A stretch of DNA of 64,000 nucleotides from UBA10347 sp905182135 (GCA_963925805.1 CAWUSE010000004.1:62001-126000), one strand, 5' to 3'; positions 8,528-17,829 are shown, counted from the stretch's first letter. Made by a program: numbers and translations. The notes: generated by a model not told the origin, from the letters alone.

Positions 8528-9310
8528 CTACATCGTGAACCGAAGTGAACGGGCGGCCTTTTCGCCGAGTTCGGGGTCGCCGCTCCAGGTGACTCGTCCG
8601 TCATCGATTGGGCCTTGTGGATCAATGCGCCCACATGCAAGCAAAGCGAAAGTTGTCGAGTTGAGGTTCAGGACCACATCAGGGTTTGGCAACGAGTCGA
8701 CATTGCCAGCGCGACCGTCGACCTTGACGTGCATTTCGCGTTCAACGGGTCCGGTCAAGTTGATGGTCATGCCTTTGCCTTCGGGCACACCAATCTTCTT
8801 GCCAACGATATAGGGAAGTGAGATCTCGATCTCGTTGAGAGCCATCTCAGCGGCAGCACCGCTTTCATGGCCAGGAATCCCGAGAGGTCCACGGATGTCC
8901 TGTTCATGGACCCAGTAGTCGAAGACTCGGATTGCCATAAATCGGCCGTAGGTCTGAGCACCCACTGGTGTCATTGATGGCAGCGCAAGTTGTTCAGCGG
9001 TGTACCCAGCCATTTCCTGACGACGTGCCGCAATGGTTTGGCGATAGGCCGCCAGCAAATCAGCATTGTTAAGGCTGTCGACATCACCGATGTAGTCGCC
9101 GACCTTGCTGAACGGAACGCTCTCGGTCCAGGATCCCGGCGCATCGCCAGAAAGCATGTGTTCGACGGCGGCAAGGTGCATAGCCACACCACGCACATCC
9201 CAGTCTGGGCAGTAGGACTGCACTGCCCACTGGTCGTTATTGAGGTCCGCGAGCAGCGCATCTACGGAGTCCATGCAGTCGTTGAGAAGGGTGATGGCTT
9301 CGAGACTCAT
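8528..9310 (-). CDS. TIGR03083/maleylpyruvate isomerase family protein
   Basis: A 260-residue protein with an N-terminal DinB-like/MDMPI domain (PDWDVRGVAMHLAAVEHML holds the first metal His), a second His region in DYWVHEQDIR, and a C-terminal SCP2-like MDMPI_C domain (MTINLTGPVEREMHV ... VTWSGDPELGEKAARSLRFT). This is the common actinobacterial architecture thought to use mycothiol. Its ATG overlaps the stop of the upstream DsbA-like gene by 4 bases (ATGA), so the pair is translationally coupled. A thiol-linked isomerisation or detoxification role is inferred. Confidence 0.82.
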   Translation of the reverse strand: MSLEAITLLNDCMDSVDALLADLNNDQWAVQSYCPDWDVRGVAMHLAAVEHMLSGDAPGSWTESVPFSKVGDYIGDVDSLNNADLLAAYRQTIAARRQEMAGYTAEQLALPSMTPVGAQTYGRFMAIRVFDYWVHEQDIRGPLGIPGHESGAAAEMALNEIEISLPYIVGKKIGVPEGKGMTINLTGPVEREMHVKVDGRAGNVDSLPNPDVVLNLNSTTFALLACGRIDPQGPIDDGRVTWSGDPELGEKAARSLRFTM

Positions 9311-10077
9311 TGGTCCGTGTCTCCTTGATCGGTGCTATCGGTGTTTCGTGATGCGTGTTCCGAAGCTGGTCCACGGGCTTCGAAGCCCGTGTCGGTGAAG
9401 CCGACTTCGGTGCCGCGGTTGATACTGATCCAGTCGCGCGCCTCAAGGTACGGCTTAAAGGTGGTGGCGATGGCTTGCTCGTCGCGCTTGCGCTTGGGCT
9501 GTTGCAACTCGTACAGGTGCGGAAATTCGGTCCATGCTGTCACTGCGTCCCACAGACGTAGTGCAGCGGCGCCCATTGGGGGATCAATCAACACGGGACC
9601 AAAGAGTGCGTGGTCTCCAAAAAATAAGGTGGGCACGCCGTAGCCGCCAGCGTCCATGACGCGAGCATGATCGGCCTTGATTTCGTCGTGGGTTGTCTCG
9701 TCAGCGATGGATTGGTCGACGACGTCGGGATCCAACCCAAGCTCACTGAGAAGCATCCGGGCGACGTCGCGATCATGGACTCGCTGACCCTCTTCGTGCA
9801 ATGCCCGTCCCGAACGCTCATACCAGCGATCTAAATCATCCATACTGTTGCGCCGCAGGATCGCTCCAATGCGCATGATCGACCACCCGTAGGACCAGTC
9901 GCGCTCCCACGGGTGCTTCTTGCCCTCTATTCGGTTGACTTCTTCGAGGCTGAAGAATTTCCAGTTGATCTCAAGACCGTTTTGCCTGCGGACATCGCGA
10001 ATCCACTTTGCGGTCTGATAGGCGTAGGGGCAGAGCACGTCGAAGTGGAAGTCGACGGTCGAAGTAGAGGGGCTCAT
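9307..10077 (-). CDS. DsbA-family thioredoxin-fold protein (DSBA oxidoreductase-like)
   Basis: A 256-residue DsbA/2-hydroxychromene-2-carboxylate isomerase-like protein without signal peptide, hence cytosolic. The active-site motif is CPYA rather than CxxC (FDVLCPYAYQT near residue 15), so one thiol remains. The helical insertion and the cis-Pro loop (GGYGVPTLFFGDHALFGP) are intact. Monothiol versions typically act as glutathione- or mycothiol-dependent isomerases or transferases. A strong AAGGAGTT site precedes the ATG, and the stop overlaps the MDMPI-type gene, supporting a shared mycothiol-based function. The C-terminal tail (about 25 residues) is polar and probably disordered. Confidence 0.85.
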   Translation of the reverse strand: MSPSTSTVDFHFDVLCPYAYQTAKWIRDVRRQNGLEINWKFFSLEEVNRIEGKKHPWERDWSYGWSIMRIGAILRRNSMDDLDRWYERSGRALHEEGQRVHDRDVARMLLSELGLDPDVVDQSIADETTHDEIKADHARVMDAGGYGVPTLFFGDHALFGPVLIDPPMGAAALRLWDAVTAWTEFPHLYELQQPKRKRDEQAIATTFKPYLEARDWISINRGTEVGFTDTGFEARGPASEHASRNTDSTDQGDTDQ

Positions 10078-10183
10078 GGCAACTCCTTGCGGTTGTTCAA
10101 GAGCCTATTGCTGGGGTCAGCCTCGAGACAAAGTGCGGCCCAACGAGTTGCAATGAGCCGCAGTGCAGGCGAAGCTGCCCGGG

Positions 10184-11035
10184 ATGACTACGTCAAAGTT
10201 TGTTCCCGTCGCTGTGCTTCCTGACGATCCCGAGGGTGATGATTCCTGGTTGTTCTCGCGTGGCGGGCAGGTGCTTTTAGTCGACGATATGACAACCGGT
10301 ATGCGTCCTCTGACGACCGACGAGGCTAAACAGCTGACAGACCATATCGCCAAGCCTTTGGTGCTCGGGCGGTTCGAGAATGAGACGGCGCACTGGTGGA
10401 CTGGTCAAGTCTCCGACGAGTTCGACCCGTTCGATGCACCGTTTCCCGGCTTGGTATTTTCTGACCTACGGCGACTGCTTGGGACGCTCGACCCTGCGAT
10501 CTGGAATGTGGCCGGTCGCGCCACTCAGATTACCGACTGGTATCGCGACCATCAGATGTGTGGCCGTTGCGGTGCGCAGATGGAAATGGACCCCAATGAG
10601 CGGTCCATGAAATGCCCCGTAGACGGCCTGGTTTCCTACCCGCGACTCTCGCCGGCGGTGATCATGCTGGTCGAGCACCCCGACGGCCGAGCCTTGCTTG
10701 CCACCAATGTTGCATGGCGAGGTCCGAAGCCTATGTACTCAACGCTTGCCGGGTTTGTCGAGCCAGGCGAGTCACTCGAAGACTGCGTGCACCGTGAGGT
10801 CATGGAAGAGGTCGGGGTTTCTGTCGACAACGTTCGCTACTTTGACAGCCAACCGTGGCCGTTCCCGAACTCATTGATGCTCGGTTTCTTCGCGACCTAC
10901 GTGAGCGGTGACATCACACCAGCGCCCGACGAGATTGCTGATGCCCAATGGTTTTCTAGGGATGACTTACCAAATATTCCGCCTCGGGCCAGCATTGCCC
11001 GAGCGCTGATCGACGACTGGCTATCCCGTAGCTAG
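10184..11035 (+). CDS. nudC: NADH pyrophosphatase / RNA deNADding enzyme NudC
   Basis: A 283-residue NudC-type Nudix hydrolase that cleaves NAD(H) to NMN(H) and AMP and, in other bacteria, removes NAD caps from RNA. The Nudix box spans about 190-212 (GFVEPGES ... REVMEEVGV) and is followed by the NudC signature SQPWPFPNS (222-230). A zinc ribbon precedes it with C126, C129 and C144, but the usual fourth cysteine is D147 (CPVD). The start is placed at the ATG; a GTG seven codons upstream (10163) is an alternative. The N-terminal ~100 residues are the poorly conserved NudC dimer domain. Confidence 0.9.
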   Translation: MTTSKFVPVAVLPDDPEGDDSWLFSRGGQVLLVDDMTTGMRPLTTDEAKQLTDHIAKPLVLGRFENETAHWWTGQVSDEFDPFDAPFPGLVFSDLRRLLGTLDPAIWNVAGRATQITDWYRDHQMCGRCGAQMEMDPNERSMKCPVDGLVSYPRLSPAVIMLVEHPDGRALLATNVAWRGPKPMYSTLAGFVEPGESLEDCVHREVMEEVGVSVDNVRYFDSQPWPFPNSLMLGFFATYVSGDITPAPDEIADAQWFSRDDLPNIPPRASIARALIDDWLSRS

Positions 11036-11259
11036 TTCAGGCTTGCCGTGGTCACGGCCCTGCTGAGGCATGGCTGAAAACACTCTGTTAGATATTTCTA
11101 CTAGGGAGGACATCGGGTTGCGTGCTCAGTCGATTGGACCGCGTCGATTGGACCGCTATGTACGAAGCGTTGCAGCCACAATTTGTCATGCTACGAACTT
11201 AGAGCCAAGCCAGGTGAGGGCTGATTTTTCTCGGCGCCGTTACACCGAACGACGTGTGT

Positions 11260-12006
11260 CTAAAAGACCCAATCCCAGACCCCGAGCAGGCGCAGCGCCA
11301 ATGCAATAGCGGCGACGATCATCACGATGCGGATCCACTTCTCGCCACCTCGGACTGCGAACTTGGCGCCGATCCAGCCGCCAGCGCTCAGGCCGACGGC
11401 GAGGAGAAAGGCTGGTCCCCATCGGATATCACCCTGGATGATGAAGATTGGCAGCGCTATTATCGTTGCGAAAAATATGAAGATGACCTTGACCACGTTG
11501 GCGCTGATCAGGTCATAACCGGACCGACTCAACGCAGCGAGAAGGACTAGGCCAACGCCAGCCTGGATTGCGCCGGCGTACAACCCAATACAGAAGAACA
11601 CGCCAATCGTGACATTGCGAGACCAGGGCTCGGCTTCGGCATCGACTTTCGGCTTGAAGATCGTTAGCAAGATCAGAGGGATCATGATCAGACCGAAGAC
11701 ACGTTCGAACGTTTCGTCGGTCAAGCGACTGATGCCGTAAGCGCCGACGAGCGACCCGACGAGCGCAGGTGCCACAATCGGCGCCAGGTTCTTCGGTATC
11801 TGCACGCCCTCGCTTCGGTATGACTGCAGAGACGACACATTTGAGGTCAAAATGCCGACTCGGTTCGAACCATTAGCGGCCACGCCGGGCACGCCGGCCA
11901 GAACAAGCAGGGGCACCGTCAACATCGAACCGCCGCCAGCCATTGCGTTTACCGCACCAGCGAACGCACCTCCGAGAAGGAGAAGAACTGCCTCGTACCA
12001 GGTCAC
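11260..12006 (-). CDS. TauE/SafE family sulfite/organosulfur exporter
   Basis: A 248-residue membrane protein with about eight hydrophobic segments and the duplicated TauE signature. The first half has GAFAGAVNAMAGGGSMLTVP and NGSNRVGILTSN; the second half repeats GLYAGAIQAGVGL and SANVVKVIFIF. Members export sulfite, sulfoacetate or related anions. The start is GTG. It lies 121 bases downstream of the ThDP-enzyme gene in the same direction; since some ThDP enzymes release sulfite from sulfonates, co-function is conceivable but not demonstrated. Confidence 0.88.
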   Translation of the reverse strand: MTWYEAVLLLLGGAFAGAVNAMAGGGSMLTVPLLVLAGVPGVAANGSNRVGILTSNVSSLQSYRSEGVQIPKNLAPIVAPALVGSLVGAYGISRLTDETFERVFGLIMIPLILLTIFKPKVDAEAEPWSRNVTIGVFFCIGLYAGAIQAGVGLVLLAALSRSGYDLISANVVKVIFIFFATIIALPIFIIQGDIRWGPAFLLAVGLSAGGWIGAKFAVRGGEKWIRIVMIVAAIALALRLLGVWDWVF

Positions 12007-12127
12007 TTAGCGAGGGTAGCCCGCGAGTGTTCACCGCAGCCCTTTGGGGTCGCAGCGGCTATTTCGAACGTCAGTATCGGATCCATTTGGGCATCGTCCT
12101 GGGGCCAATGCCTGTAGCTAGGTTGTA

Positions 12128-13741
12128 TTAGTTGCCTCGAACCTGGGGCAGGCGCAGGAATGGCCATGGATTGGGCATGGCGTCTACGGTGACTTCGACG
12201 AGGCACGGCCCATCGTGGTTGATCGACTCGCCCAGTGCTGGTCGCAACGATTCGGGTGAGTCGGCGTGCCAGTACTTCACACCGAACGCGTCGGCAAGCT
12301 TGGCCATATCTGGGTTCTGCAACGTGCTCGCGATGGTCCGATCTTCGCCGAACCGTTCCTGCTGGATGCGTTTGACATTGCCATAGGCATTGTTGTTGAA
12401 CAGCAAGATGTTGCACGGGATGTTGTGTTGCGCTGCGGTGGCCAACTCGGTCGCTGTAAATAGGAAACCGCCGTCGCCGGTCACACCAACGACTGGCCGG
12501 TCCGTGGCTGCCGATGCACCAATCGCCACGGCTGTTCCTGCTCCCAATGTCCCTGCCGCTCCAGATGACAGGAATGTGCGCGGCTTCAGATGGTCATAGA
12601 ACAGATGGGCAGCAAAGCCGATCTGGGTAACGTCCTCAACCATCACGCCGTCGTCGGGGAGCACGTCGCGAATTGCAGCGGTGTACGACAGTTGCGGTTC
12701 GAGATGTGACGTACGGTCTTGGAACGACGCACGGAGTGCGTTGAGTTCGGGGATCCGGGATGGTCGATTCAGTGGCCCGATCGCATCGATCAGTGCCCGG
12801 CAGGCCAGATCGGCATCAGAGTGGATGCCGACATCGGTGATGCCGTGGCGGTCGAGTTCGGTCTCGTCGACGTTGATCTGGATGAGGGTCAGGTCATCGT
12901 CATAACCCCACGAACCAAGAGGCCATTCGATGCGGCTACCAATACCGACCACGACATCGGCGGTCGGCCACAGGTCGTGGGCTGAGGTAATTGGGACCAT
13001 GAGCGGGTGCTGAGTTGGCAGCACGCCATGGCCCATCCGGCGGGTGGTCACGGCAGCCTGCACGAGTTCGGCCAGTTCGGCGACGGACTCTCCAGCGTCG
13101 TACGCGCCAGAACCAATCACGAATAGTGGCCGTTCGGCCGAAGCAATGATTGCAGCGGCCTTCTCGATGAGTGCGGGGTCAGGGCTCGGCATGGTGGCGT
13201 TCGGCGTAGTGATGGACCCTGGCGCGGGTTTCGCCCAGACGTCGACCGGGACCTCGATGCTGACTGGGCGAGGCAGCCCCGAATGGACTAGGTCGAGCGC
13301 GTTCTGGATCTCGGCTGCTGCAGTTGCGGGGTCATGTACGACGGCTGTGTGCTTAGTGAGCTGGCGCAGAATCGCTGTTTGGTCGGGAAGGTCGTGTAAC
13401 GCCCCGAAGTGACGTCCCTGCTGCGAGGTCGCAATTTGGCCGATGACAGCTAACACTCGTGCATAGCCCCAGTAGGCACTGGTCAACGCGCCTGACGCGT
13501 TCAACATGCCAGGGCCAGGCACCACACAACAGGCTGCGGGCTTGCCCGTGACTTGCGCAGCCCCCATGGCCATATACGCGGCGCCCTGTTCGTGGCGGGT
13601 AACGATGGGACGAATCTCGGGTGCGTCGACGAGCGCATTGAAGAAGTCGTCGTTCTGCACGCCCGGAATACAAAAGAGTTGATCGATACCGCTGCGCTTC
13701 AACGCATCGATAACTAGATGAGCCACGCTCTGTTCAGACAT
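12128..13741 (-). CDS. Thiamine diphosphate-dependent enzyme (acetolactate synthase-like)
   Basis: A 537-residue three-domain ThDP enzyme of the acetolactate synthase/benzoylformate decarboxylase superfamily. The PYR domain carries the cofactor-activating Glu in RHEQGAAYMA (E51), the central domain (about 190-330) is DHBP-synthase-like, and the PP domain has the GDGGFLFTATELATA ... LFNNN metal/diphosphate motif. The FAD-binding signature of true acetolactate synthases is not evident and no regulatory subunit gene is adjacent. A decarboxylase, ligase or sulfoacetaldehyde-type role is therefore possible. Family confident, substrate open. Confidence 0.85.
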   Translation of the reverse strand: MSEQSVAHLVIDALKRSGIDQLFCIPGVQNDDFFNALVDAPEIRPIVTRHEQGAAYMAMGAAQVTGKPAACCVVPGPGMLNASGALTSAYWGYARVLAVIGQIATSQQGRHFGALHDLPDQTAILRQLTKHTAVVHDPATAAAEIQNALDLVHSGLPRPVSIEVPVDVWAKPAPGSITTPNATMPSPDPALIEKAAAIIASAERPLFVIGSGAYDAGESVAELAELVQAAVTTRRMGHGVLPTQHPLMVPITSAHDLWPTADVVVGIGSRIEWPLGSWGYDDDLTLIQINVDETELDRHGITDVGIHSDADLACRALIDAIGPLNRPSRIPELNALRASFQDRTSHLEPQLSYTAAIRDVLPDDGVMVEDVTQIGFAAHLFYDHLKPRTFLSSGAAGTLGAGTAVAIGASAATDRPVVGVTGDGGFLFTATELATAAQHNIPCNILLFNNNAYGNVKRIQQERFGEDRTIASTLQNPDMAKLADAFGVKYWHADSPESLRPALGESINHDGPCLVEVTVDAMPNPWPFLRLPQVRGN

Positions 13742-13763
13742 GCGCAGACTCTATTAGTTTTTT

Positions 13764-13882
13764 GAGGCTTGCTTCGCGGAGGCCGACTCGTTGGCGCGGA
13801 GTCTGGCGTGAGTTTTGTGCACCGGGCTTCGTCCTGTGAGGCTTTGTCGCCTTGCTTCGCGGCGCTGATCCTTTGGCACGGG
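13764..13882. repeat. Imperfect direct repeat (CTTGCTTCGCGG units)
   Basis: Two related segments, one beginning near 13768 (GCTTGCTTCGCGGAGG) and one near 13850 (CCTTGCTTCGCGGCGC), each continue with a similar GA...TTGGC.CGG pattern over roughly 40 bases. They lie in the otherwise empty divergent gap between the ThDP-enzyme gene and the AtuA-like gene. The core resembles the reverse complement of a repeat found near 63460. The alignment is imperfect, so this is a tentative call. Confidence 0.35.
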
Positions 13883-13977
13883 TGGTTGCACGAGTCCGGG
13901 CCACCGAGCCTGGTCTCTCTGCGCTGAACTGGTTCCGGAGTTTGGGACGCACGCGTCCAGCGGTTGAGAATGGACCT

Positions 13978-15750
13978 ATGACCAACCCGATCCGTATCGC
14001 GAATTGTTCTGGCTTCTTCGGAGACCGGCCCTCGGCCGCTCGTGAGATGGTCGACGGTGGGCCTATAGACGTGCTTACCGGTGACTGGTTGGCAGAACTC
14101 ACTATGTTGATCCTGAGCAGGATCAAGGCAAAGCATCCGACCGGTGGCTTCGCTCGCACGTTTGTGCAGCAAATGGAAGATGTGATGGGAACATGTCTGG
14201 ATCGCGGTATCAAGGTGGTCACCAATGCAGGTGGGCTTTCGCCTGAGGGATGCGCTGACGCCGTTGCCGAGGTCGCCGACAAGCTTGGGCTCTCGCCAAC
14301 CATTGCCTATGTCGATGGCGATGATCTATTGCCACGAGTCGATCAGCTCGCTGCCTCGGGTTCGCTCGAGCCATTCAACGCTGGCGGCGATCTTGGCGAT
14401 CTGTCCAATTATGTGAGCGCCAACGCCTATCTGGGTTGCTTCGGCATCGTGGAGGCGCTGAATAAGGGCGCTGACATCGTGATCACCGGACGAGTCACCG
14501 ATGCCGCTGTTGTCTGCGGGCCCGCTGCATGGCATCACGGCTGGAGCAAGACCGACCTGGACCAGTTGGCCGGAGCGGTTGCAGCGGGACACGTTATTGA
14601 ATGCAGTGGCCAGGCCACTGGGGGCAATTACTCGTTTTTTCACGAGATCGAGGGCTATACCGAAGTTGGTGGCCGAGCACGGTTCGGTTTTCCTTGGGCC
14701 GATATTGCAGCCGATGGATCGTGCGTGATCGGGAAACACGACGGCACGGGCGGTGTCGTGAACACGGAGACCGTGACCAGCCAGCTTCTGTATGAAATTG
14801 GATCGCCCTCCTATCTCGGTCCCGACGTAACCACCAGGTTTGAGACGATTGAACTTGAGCAGGTCGGGCGTGACCGGGTGCGCATATCTGGGGCCAGGGG
14901 CGAAGCGCCTCCTACGACGCTCAAGGTCGCAATGAACGAGATGGGTGGCTACCGCAATAGCTTCAGCGTGGCATTAACGGGGCTCGATATCGAAGAGAAG
15001 GCTGCCCTCGTCGAGGCAGCCTTCTGGGATGCCTGCCCGTATACCGCGGATGACTTCGAGTCGATCACCGCCCGACTGATTCGCACCGACAAACAGGATC
15101 CAGGGACACAGGAGGAAGCGACTGCGATTTGGCGCGTCACCGTAAAGGACCACGACGAACGCAAGGTTGGTCGGGCGTTCTCGAACGCCAACGCCCACAC
15201 TGCACTTAGCTCAATCCCTGGCATGTACGGCTTAAGCGGGGGACCTAGCGCTGCTTCGCCTTATGGCGTCTATCGTCCGGCCACCGTGCCCAGTGACCTG
15301 GTGCCGCAGTACGTTCATATCCGCGGCGGCGACACCGTACAGATCGATTCGGTCGCACCCATTGGTGAGGCCTTGGACATCGTTATCGCTTCGACCCTGG
15401 CGTGGGCTCATGAGCCAACGACCATGGCGCCTCTTGGCCGGATCGCAGGCGCTCGCTCGGGTGACAAAGGAGGCGATGCAAATGTGGGCGTCTATGCCCG
15501 AACCGACGCGGGGTGGACTTGGCTTGATCACTTTCTGACAGTTGCGAAGATCCAAGAGCTCCTGCCAGAAACGGTCGACCTCGTAGTAGAGAAGCATCGG
15601 CTTCCCAATATTCGGTCGATGAACTTTCTGATTCGCGGGCTACTCGAAGAAGGTGTTGCCGCGTCAACTCGCCAGGATGGCCAGGCGAAAGCAGTCGGCG
15701 AATGGCTCCGGGCGCGCATGGTGCCGATCCCCAACAGCCTTCTTAGCTGA
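13978..15750 (+). CDS. Acyclic terpene utilisation AtuA-like protein (DUF1446)
   Basis: A 590-residue cytosolic protein of the AtuA family. The N-terminal DUF1446 core begins IRIANCSGFFGDRPSAA and includes GGLSPEGCADAV and the ITGRVTDAAVVCGPA segment; an acidic linker leads to a C-terminal ~100-residue AtuA ferredoxin-like domain (GRIAGARSGDKGGDANVGVYAR). AtuA is required for citronellol and geraniol catabolism in Pseudomonas, though its exact reaction is not settled. The partner carboxylase subunits (AtuC/AtuF) are not next to it. The ATG is chosen because family similarity starts within five residues; upstream codons overlap a repeat region. Confidence 0.85.
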   Translation: MTNPIRIANCSGFFGDRPSAAREMVDGGPIDVLTGDWLAELTMLILSRIKAKHPTGGFARTFVQQMEDVMGTCLDRGIKVVTNAGGLSPEGCADAVAEVADKLGLSPTIAYVDGDDLLPRVDQLAASGSLEPFNAGGDLGDLSNYVSANAYLGCFGIVEALNKGADIVITGRVTDAAVVCGPAAWHHGWSKTDLDQLAGAVAAGHVIECSGQATGGNYSFFHEIEGYTEVGGRARFGFPWADIAADGSCVIGKHDGTGGVVNTETVTSQLLYEIGSPSYLGPDVTTRFETIELEQVGRDRVRISGARGEAPPTTLKVAMNEMGGYRNSFSVALTGLDIEEKAALVEAAFWDACPYTADDFESITARLIRTDKQDPGTQEEATAIWRVTVKDHDERKVGRAFSNANAHTALSSIPGMYGLSGGPSAASPYGVYRPATVPSDLVPQYVHIRGGDTVQIDSVAPIGEALDIVIASTLAWAHEPTTMAPLGRIAGARSGDKGGDANVGVYARTDAGWTWLDHFLTVAKIQELLPETVDLVVEKHRLPNIRSMNFLIRGLLEEGVAASTRQDGQAKAVGEWLRARMVPIPNSLLS

Positions 15751-16150
15751 GAGCTGATTTGGGCGAACACGATTGCGTTCGTCGTAGTCGCGGGTTCGTT
15801 TCTGGACTATGCCTGGTTTCTCGAATACAGATCGAACGCAGTGTTCTATTGGGCGAACGACAAATCTCGTTATGTCAGCAGGCACACACCTGTTATTCGA
15901 CGCTGGTCAAACAACGGCGAGCATGGCGGCGAATCGGTTCCACAATGGCGACGCTTGAGTCTGGGGCACCGCTGACCAGCTTGATCAGGCCTATCGGTAT
16001 CTGAGCGAAGAACCGAACTTTGAGGTCTGGGGTGAAGAGTCGGGGCGGGGACTGCGATGGCTATACAAGGCCCGTTCGTTCCGCATAGGCGCGTCGAAGA
16101 TCTACGCCCCAATTGGGTTGGTTCGCCCGTAACGGGCGAGACCACAGGCA
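15751..16150. other. 400-bp gap without a recognisable gene
   Basis: Lies between convergent ends of the AtuA-like and PRTase genes. A possible short plus-strand frame (15759-16004) has no family similarity and Arg/Ser-rich composition, so I do not call it. The segment contains two copies of TTGGGCGAAC (near 15769 and 15849) and a strong hairpin at its right end, listed separately. Confidence 0.6.
16120..16143 (-). terminator. Terminator-like hairpin after PRTase gene
   Basis: TCGCCCGTAACGGGCGA forms 8-bp perfectly complementary GC-rich arms around a single base (in practice a 6-bp stem with a TAA loop), with further GGT/ACC pairing outside. It sits a few bases past the stop of the minus-strand phosphoribosyltransferase gene. 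There is no clear T-run, which is common in high-GC bacteria. Confidence 0.45.
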
Positions 16151-16660
16151 TTAGTCAGGGCGAGACATGAGCGTGTCGAAGTCGACCAGGGTATGCACGG
16201 CTAGTTCCGTGATTGTTTCGGGTGTGGCCTTGTTGACGAGGACCGCCGATCCAACATAGGTGGCGCCGAGTGACCGGAGAATGGTGCATGCAGCGCGCAT
16301 TGTGTTGCCGGTCGTGATCCAATCGTCGACGATCAGGACGCGGTCGCGAGTGTCCAGGTCGAACGATCTGCCCACGAACGTGACGCTGCTACCCCGCCAG
16401 GTGGGAGCCGATTCGACTGGCATGTCAGCACCCGGATGGTTCTGGTCCTTCTTGCGAGCTAGGACAAGGCCGGCGCCGAGTTCAACCGCAACCAGGGCGC
16501 CCAGAATTGGACCCCGAGCTTCGGGTGCCAGAACGGCGGTCACACCCTGATGCCGGAAGGGGTCGGCGAGTGCTTTTCCGACTAGCGGCAGCAGTTCTGC
16601 GTTGCGTAAAACGCCGGCAACGTCGGGATGGTTGTTCACAAGTGGAAACGCGGACGTCAA
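16151..16660 (-). CDS. Phosphoribosyltransferase (adenine PRT-like)
   Basis: A 169-residue type I phosphoribosyltransferase. The PRPP-binding motif is RVLIVDDWITTGNT around residues 107-120, preceded by APEARGPILGALVAVELGAG, which matches the AprT/XprT loop. The GADMP...VESAPT stretch fits the flexible hood region. Such enzymes salvage a purine base with PRPP to the nucleotide. Adenine is the likeliest base by length and motif, but xanthine or orotate cannot be excluded. The apparent start is TTG, with GTG seven codons inside as an alternative. It is divergent from the M24 peptidase gene. Confidence 0.8.
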   Translation of the reverse strand: MTSAFPLVNNHPDVAGVLRNAELLPLVGKALADPFRHQGVTAVLAPEARGPILGALVAVELGAGLVLARKKDQNHPGADMPVESAPTWRGSSVTFVGRSFDLDTRDRVLIVDDWITTGNTMRAACTILRSLGATYVGSAVLVNKATPETITELAVHTLVDFDTLMSRPD

Positions 16661-16719
16661 ACGTGAAAGCGCGTTATTGGAGAGGAACTCCTCTGGTGTG
16701 TTTCCGATACTGTGAATGT

Positions 16720-17829
16720 ATGACCGATTCCGATCTTCTGGAAAGTCGGTGGGCGGCTATTTCGGCTCGTCTCATCGCCGACGGCGCCGATGCTCTTATT
16801 CTGAGCACCGGATTCGACCTCGTATACCTCAGCACCTATGACGCTCGTCGAAGCGAACGACTCACGGCGTTCGTTGCAATTCCGGGTGCAACCGCCGCAC
16901 CGCGTCTGTTCGTTCCGAAGATCGAGATGCCTGAGGTTCCAAGGTCACCGGCTTTCGAAGTCGCCGGGTGGACCGATGATGAGGACCCCGTCGCAATGAT
17001 CGCTGACCTGATCCAAGGCGCGCAGCGTGTGCTCGTATCAGACGAGATGTGGGCGCACTACCTGCTTCGGCTGAAGGCATTGATGCCGGATACTCAATTC
17101 GTTTCGCTGAGTGACAGCCTGGGCGGGCTCCGGTCGGTGAAGAGTGATGTTGAGATGCAGGCCTTGCAGACCGTTGGAACGCTGGCCAACGATGTCGCTG
17201 CACAGATTCAGCGAGGAGAAGTCCCTTTGGTCGGGCGCACCGAACTCGAGATAGCCGACGATGTCATCGCCAGGTTGCTCGCCGTTGGTCACGAGCAGGT
17301 CGAGTTCTGCATCGTTGCATCTGGCCCGAACTCAGCGTCGCCTCATCACAATCCCACTGATCGAGTGGTGCAGCCAAACGAGATTGTCTTGTTCGATTTC
17401 GGTGGGAAACACCGTGGCTACTGCTCAGACATAACTCGCTGCGTGTTTACCGGTGTCGTCCCCGACGACGTCGCATCGACCTATGCAACGCTCAAGAAAG
17501 CCCAGCAAGCGGCCGTCGACGCAGCTCGGCCTGGTGCTGCTCTCGGCGATGTTGATGCAGCCGCTCGTTCGGTTATTGCCGACGCAGGGTTCGGCGACAA
17601 CTTCATCCATCGCACCGGTCATGGCATCGGCACCGAGGTGCACGAACAGCCCTATGTGAAAGCTGGTAACGACGACATCGTCGTCGTGGGTCATGCCTTC
17701 AGTATCGAACCCGGCATCTATTTCGAGGGTAAATGGGGGATTCGTCTCGAAGACATCGTCATTGTGCTCGACGACGGCGCATTGCGCTGCAGCACGACCG
17801 AACACGAGTTGGTCGAAGTCCACGCCTGA
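16720..17829 (+). CDS. M24 family metallopeptidase (Xaa-Pro aminopeptidase-like)
   Basis: A 369-residue creatinase/aminopeptidase-fold enzyme. The N-terminal creatinase-like domain (1-140) is followed by the pita-bread catalytic domain with all five expected metal ligands: D226 and D237 (LFDFGGKHRGYCSDITR), H301 (HRTGHGIGTEVHE), E330 (SIEPGIY) and E344 (RLEDIV). The protein should therefore be an active dinuclear peptidase removing residues before proline. The ATG at 16720 starts the family-like sequence; the longer upstream frame runs antisense through the PRTase gene and is rejected. No signal peptide. Confidence 0.9.
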   Translation: MTDSDLLESRWAAISARLIADGADALILSTGFDLVYLSTYDARRSERLTAFVAIPGATAAPRLFVPKIEMPEVPRSPAFEVAGWTDDEDPVAMIADLIQGAQRVLVSDEMWAHYLLRLKALMPDTQFVSLSDSLGGLRSVKSDVEMQALQTVGTLANDVAAQIQRGEVPLVGRTELEIADDVIARLLAVGHEQVEFCIVASGPNSASPHHNPTDRVVQPNEIVLFDFGGKHRGYCSDITRCVFTGVVPDDVASTYATLKKAQQAAVDAARPGAALGDVDAAARSVIADAGFGDNFIHRTGHGIGTEVHEQPYVKAGNDDIVVVGHAFSIEPGIYFEGKWGIRLEDIVIVLDDGALRCSTTEHELVEVHA

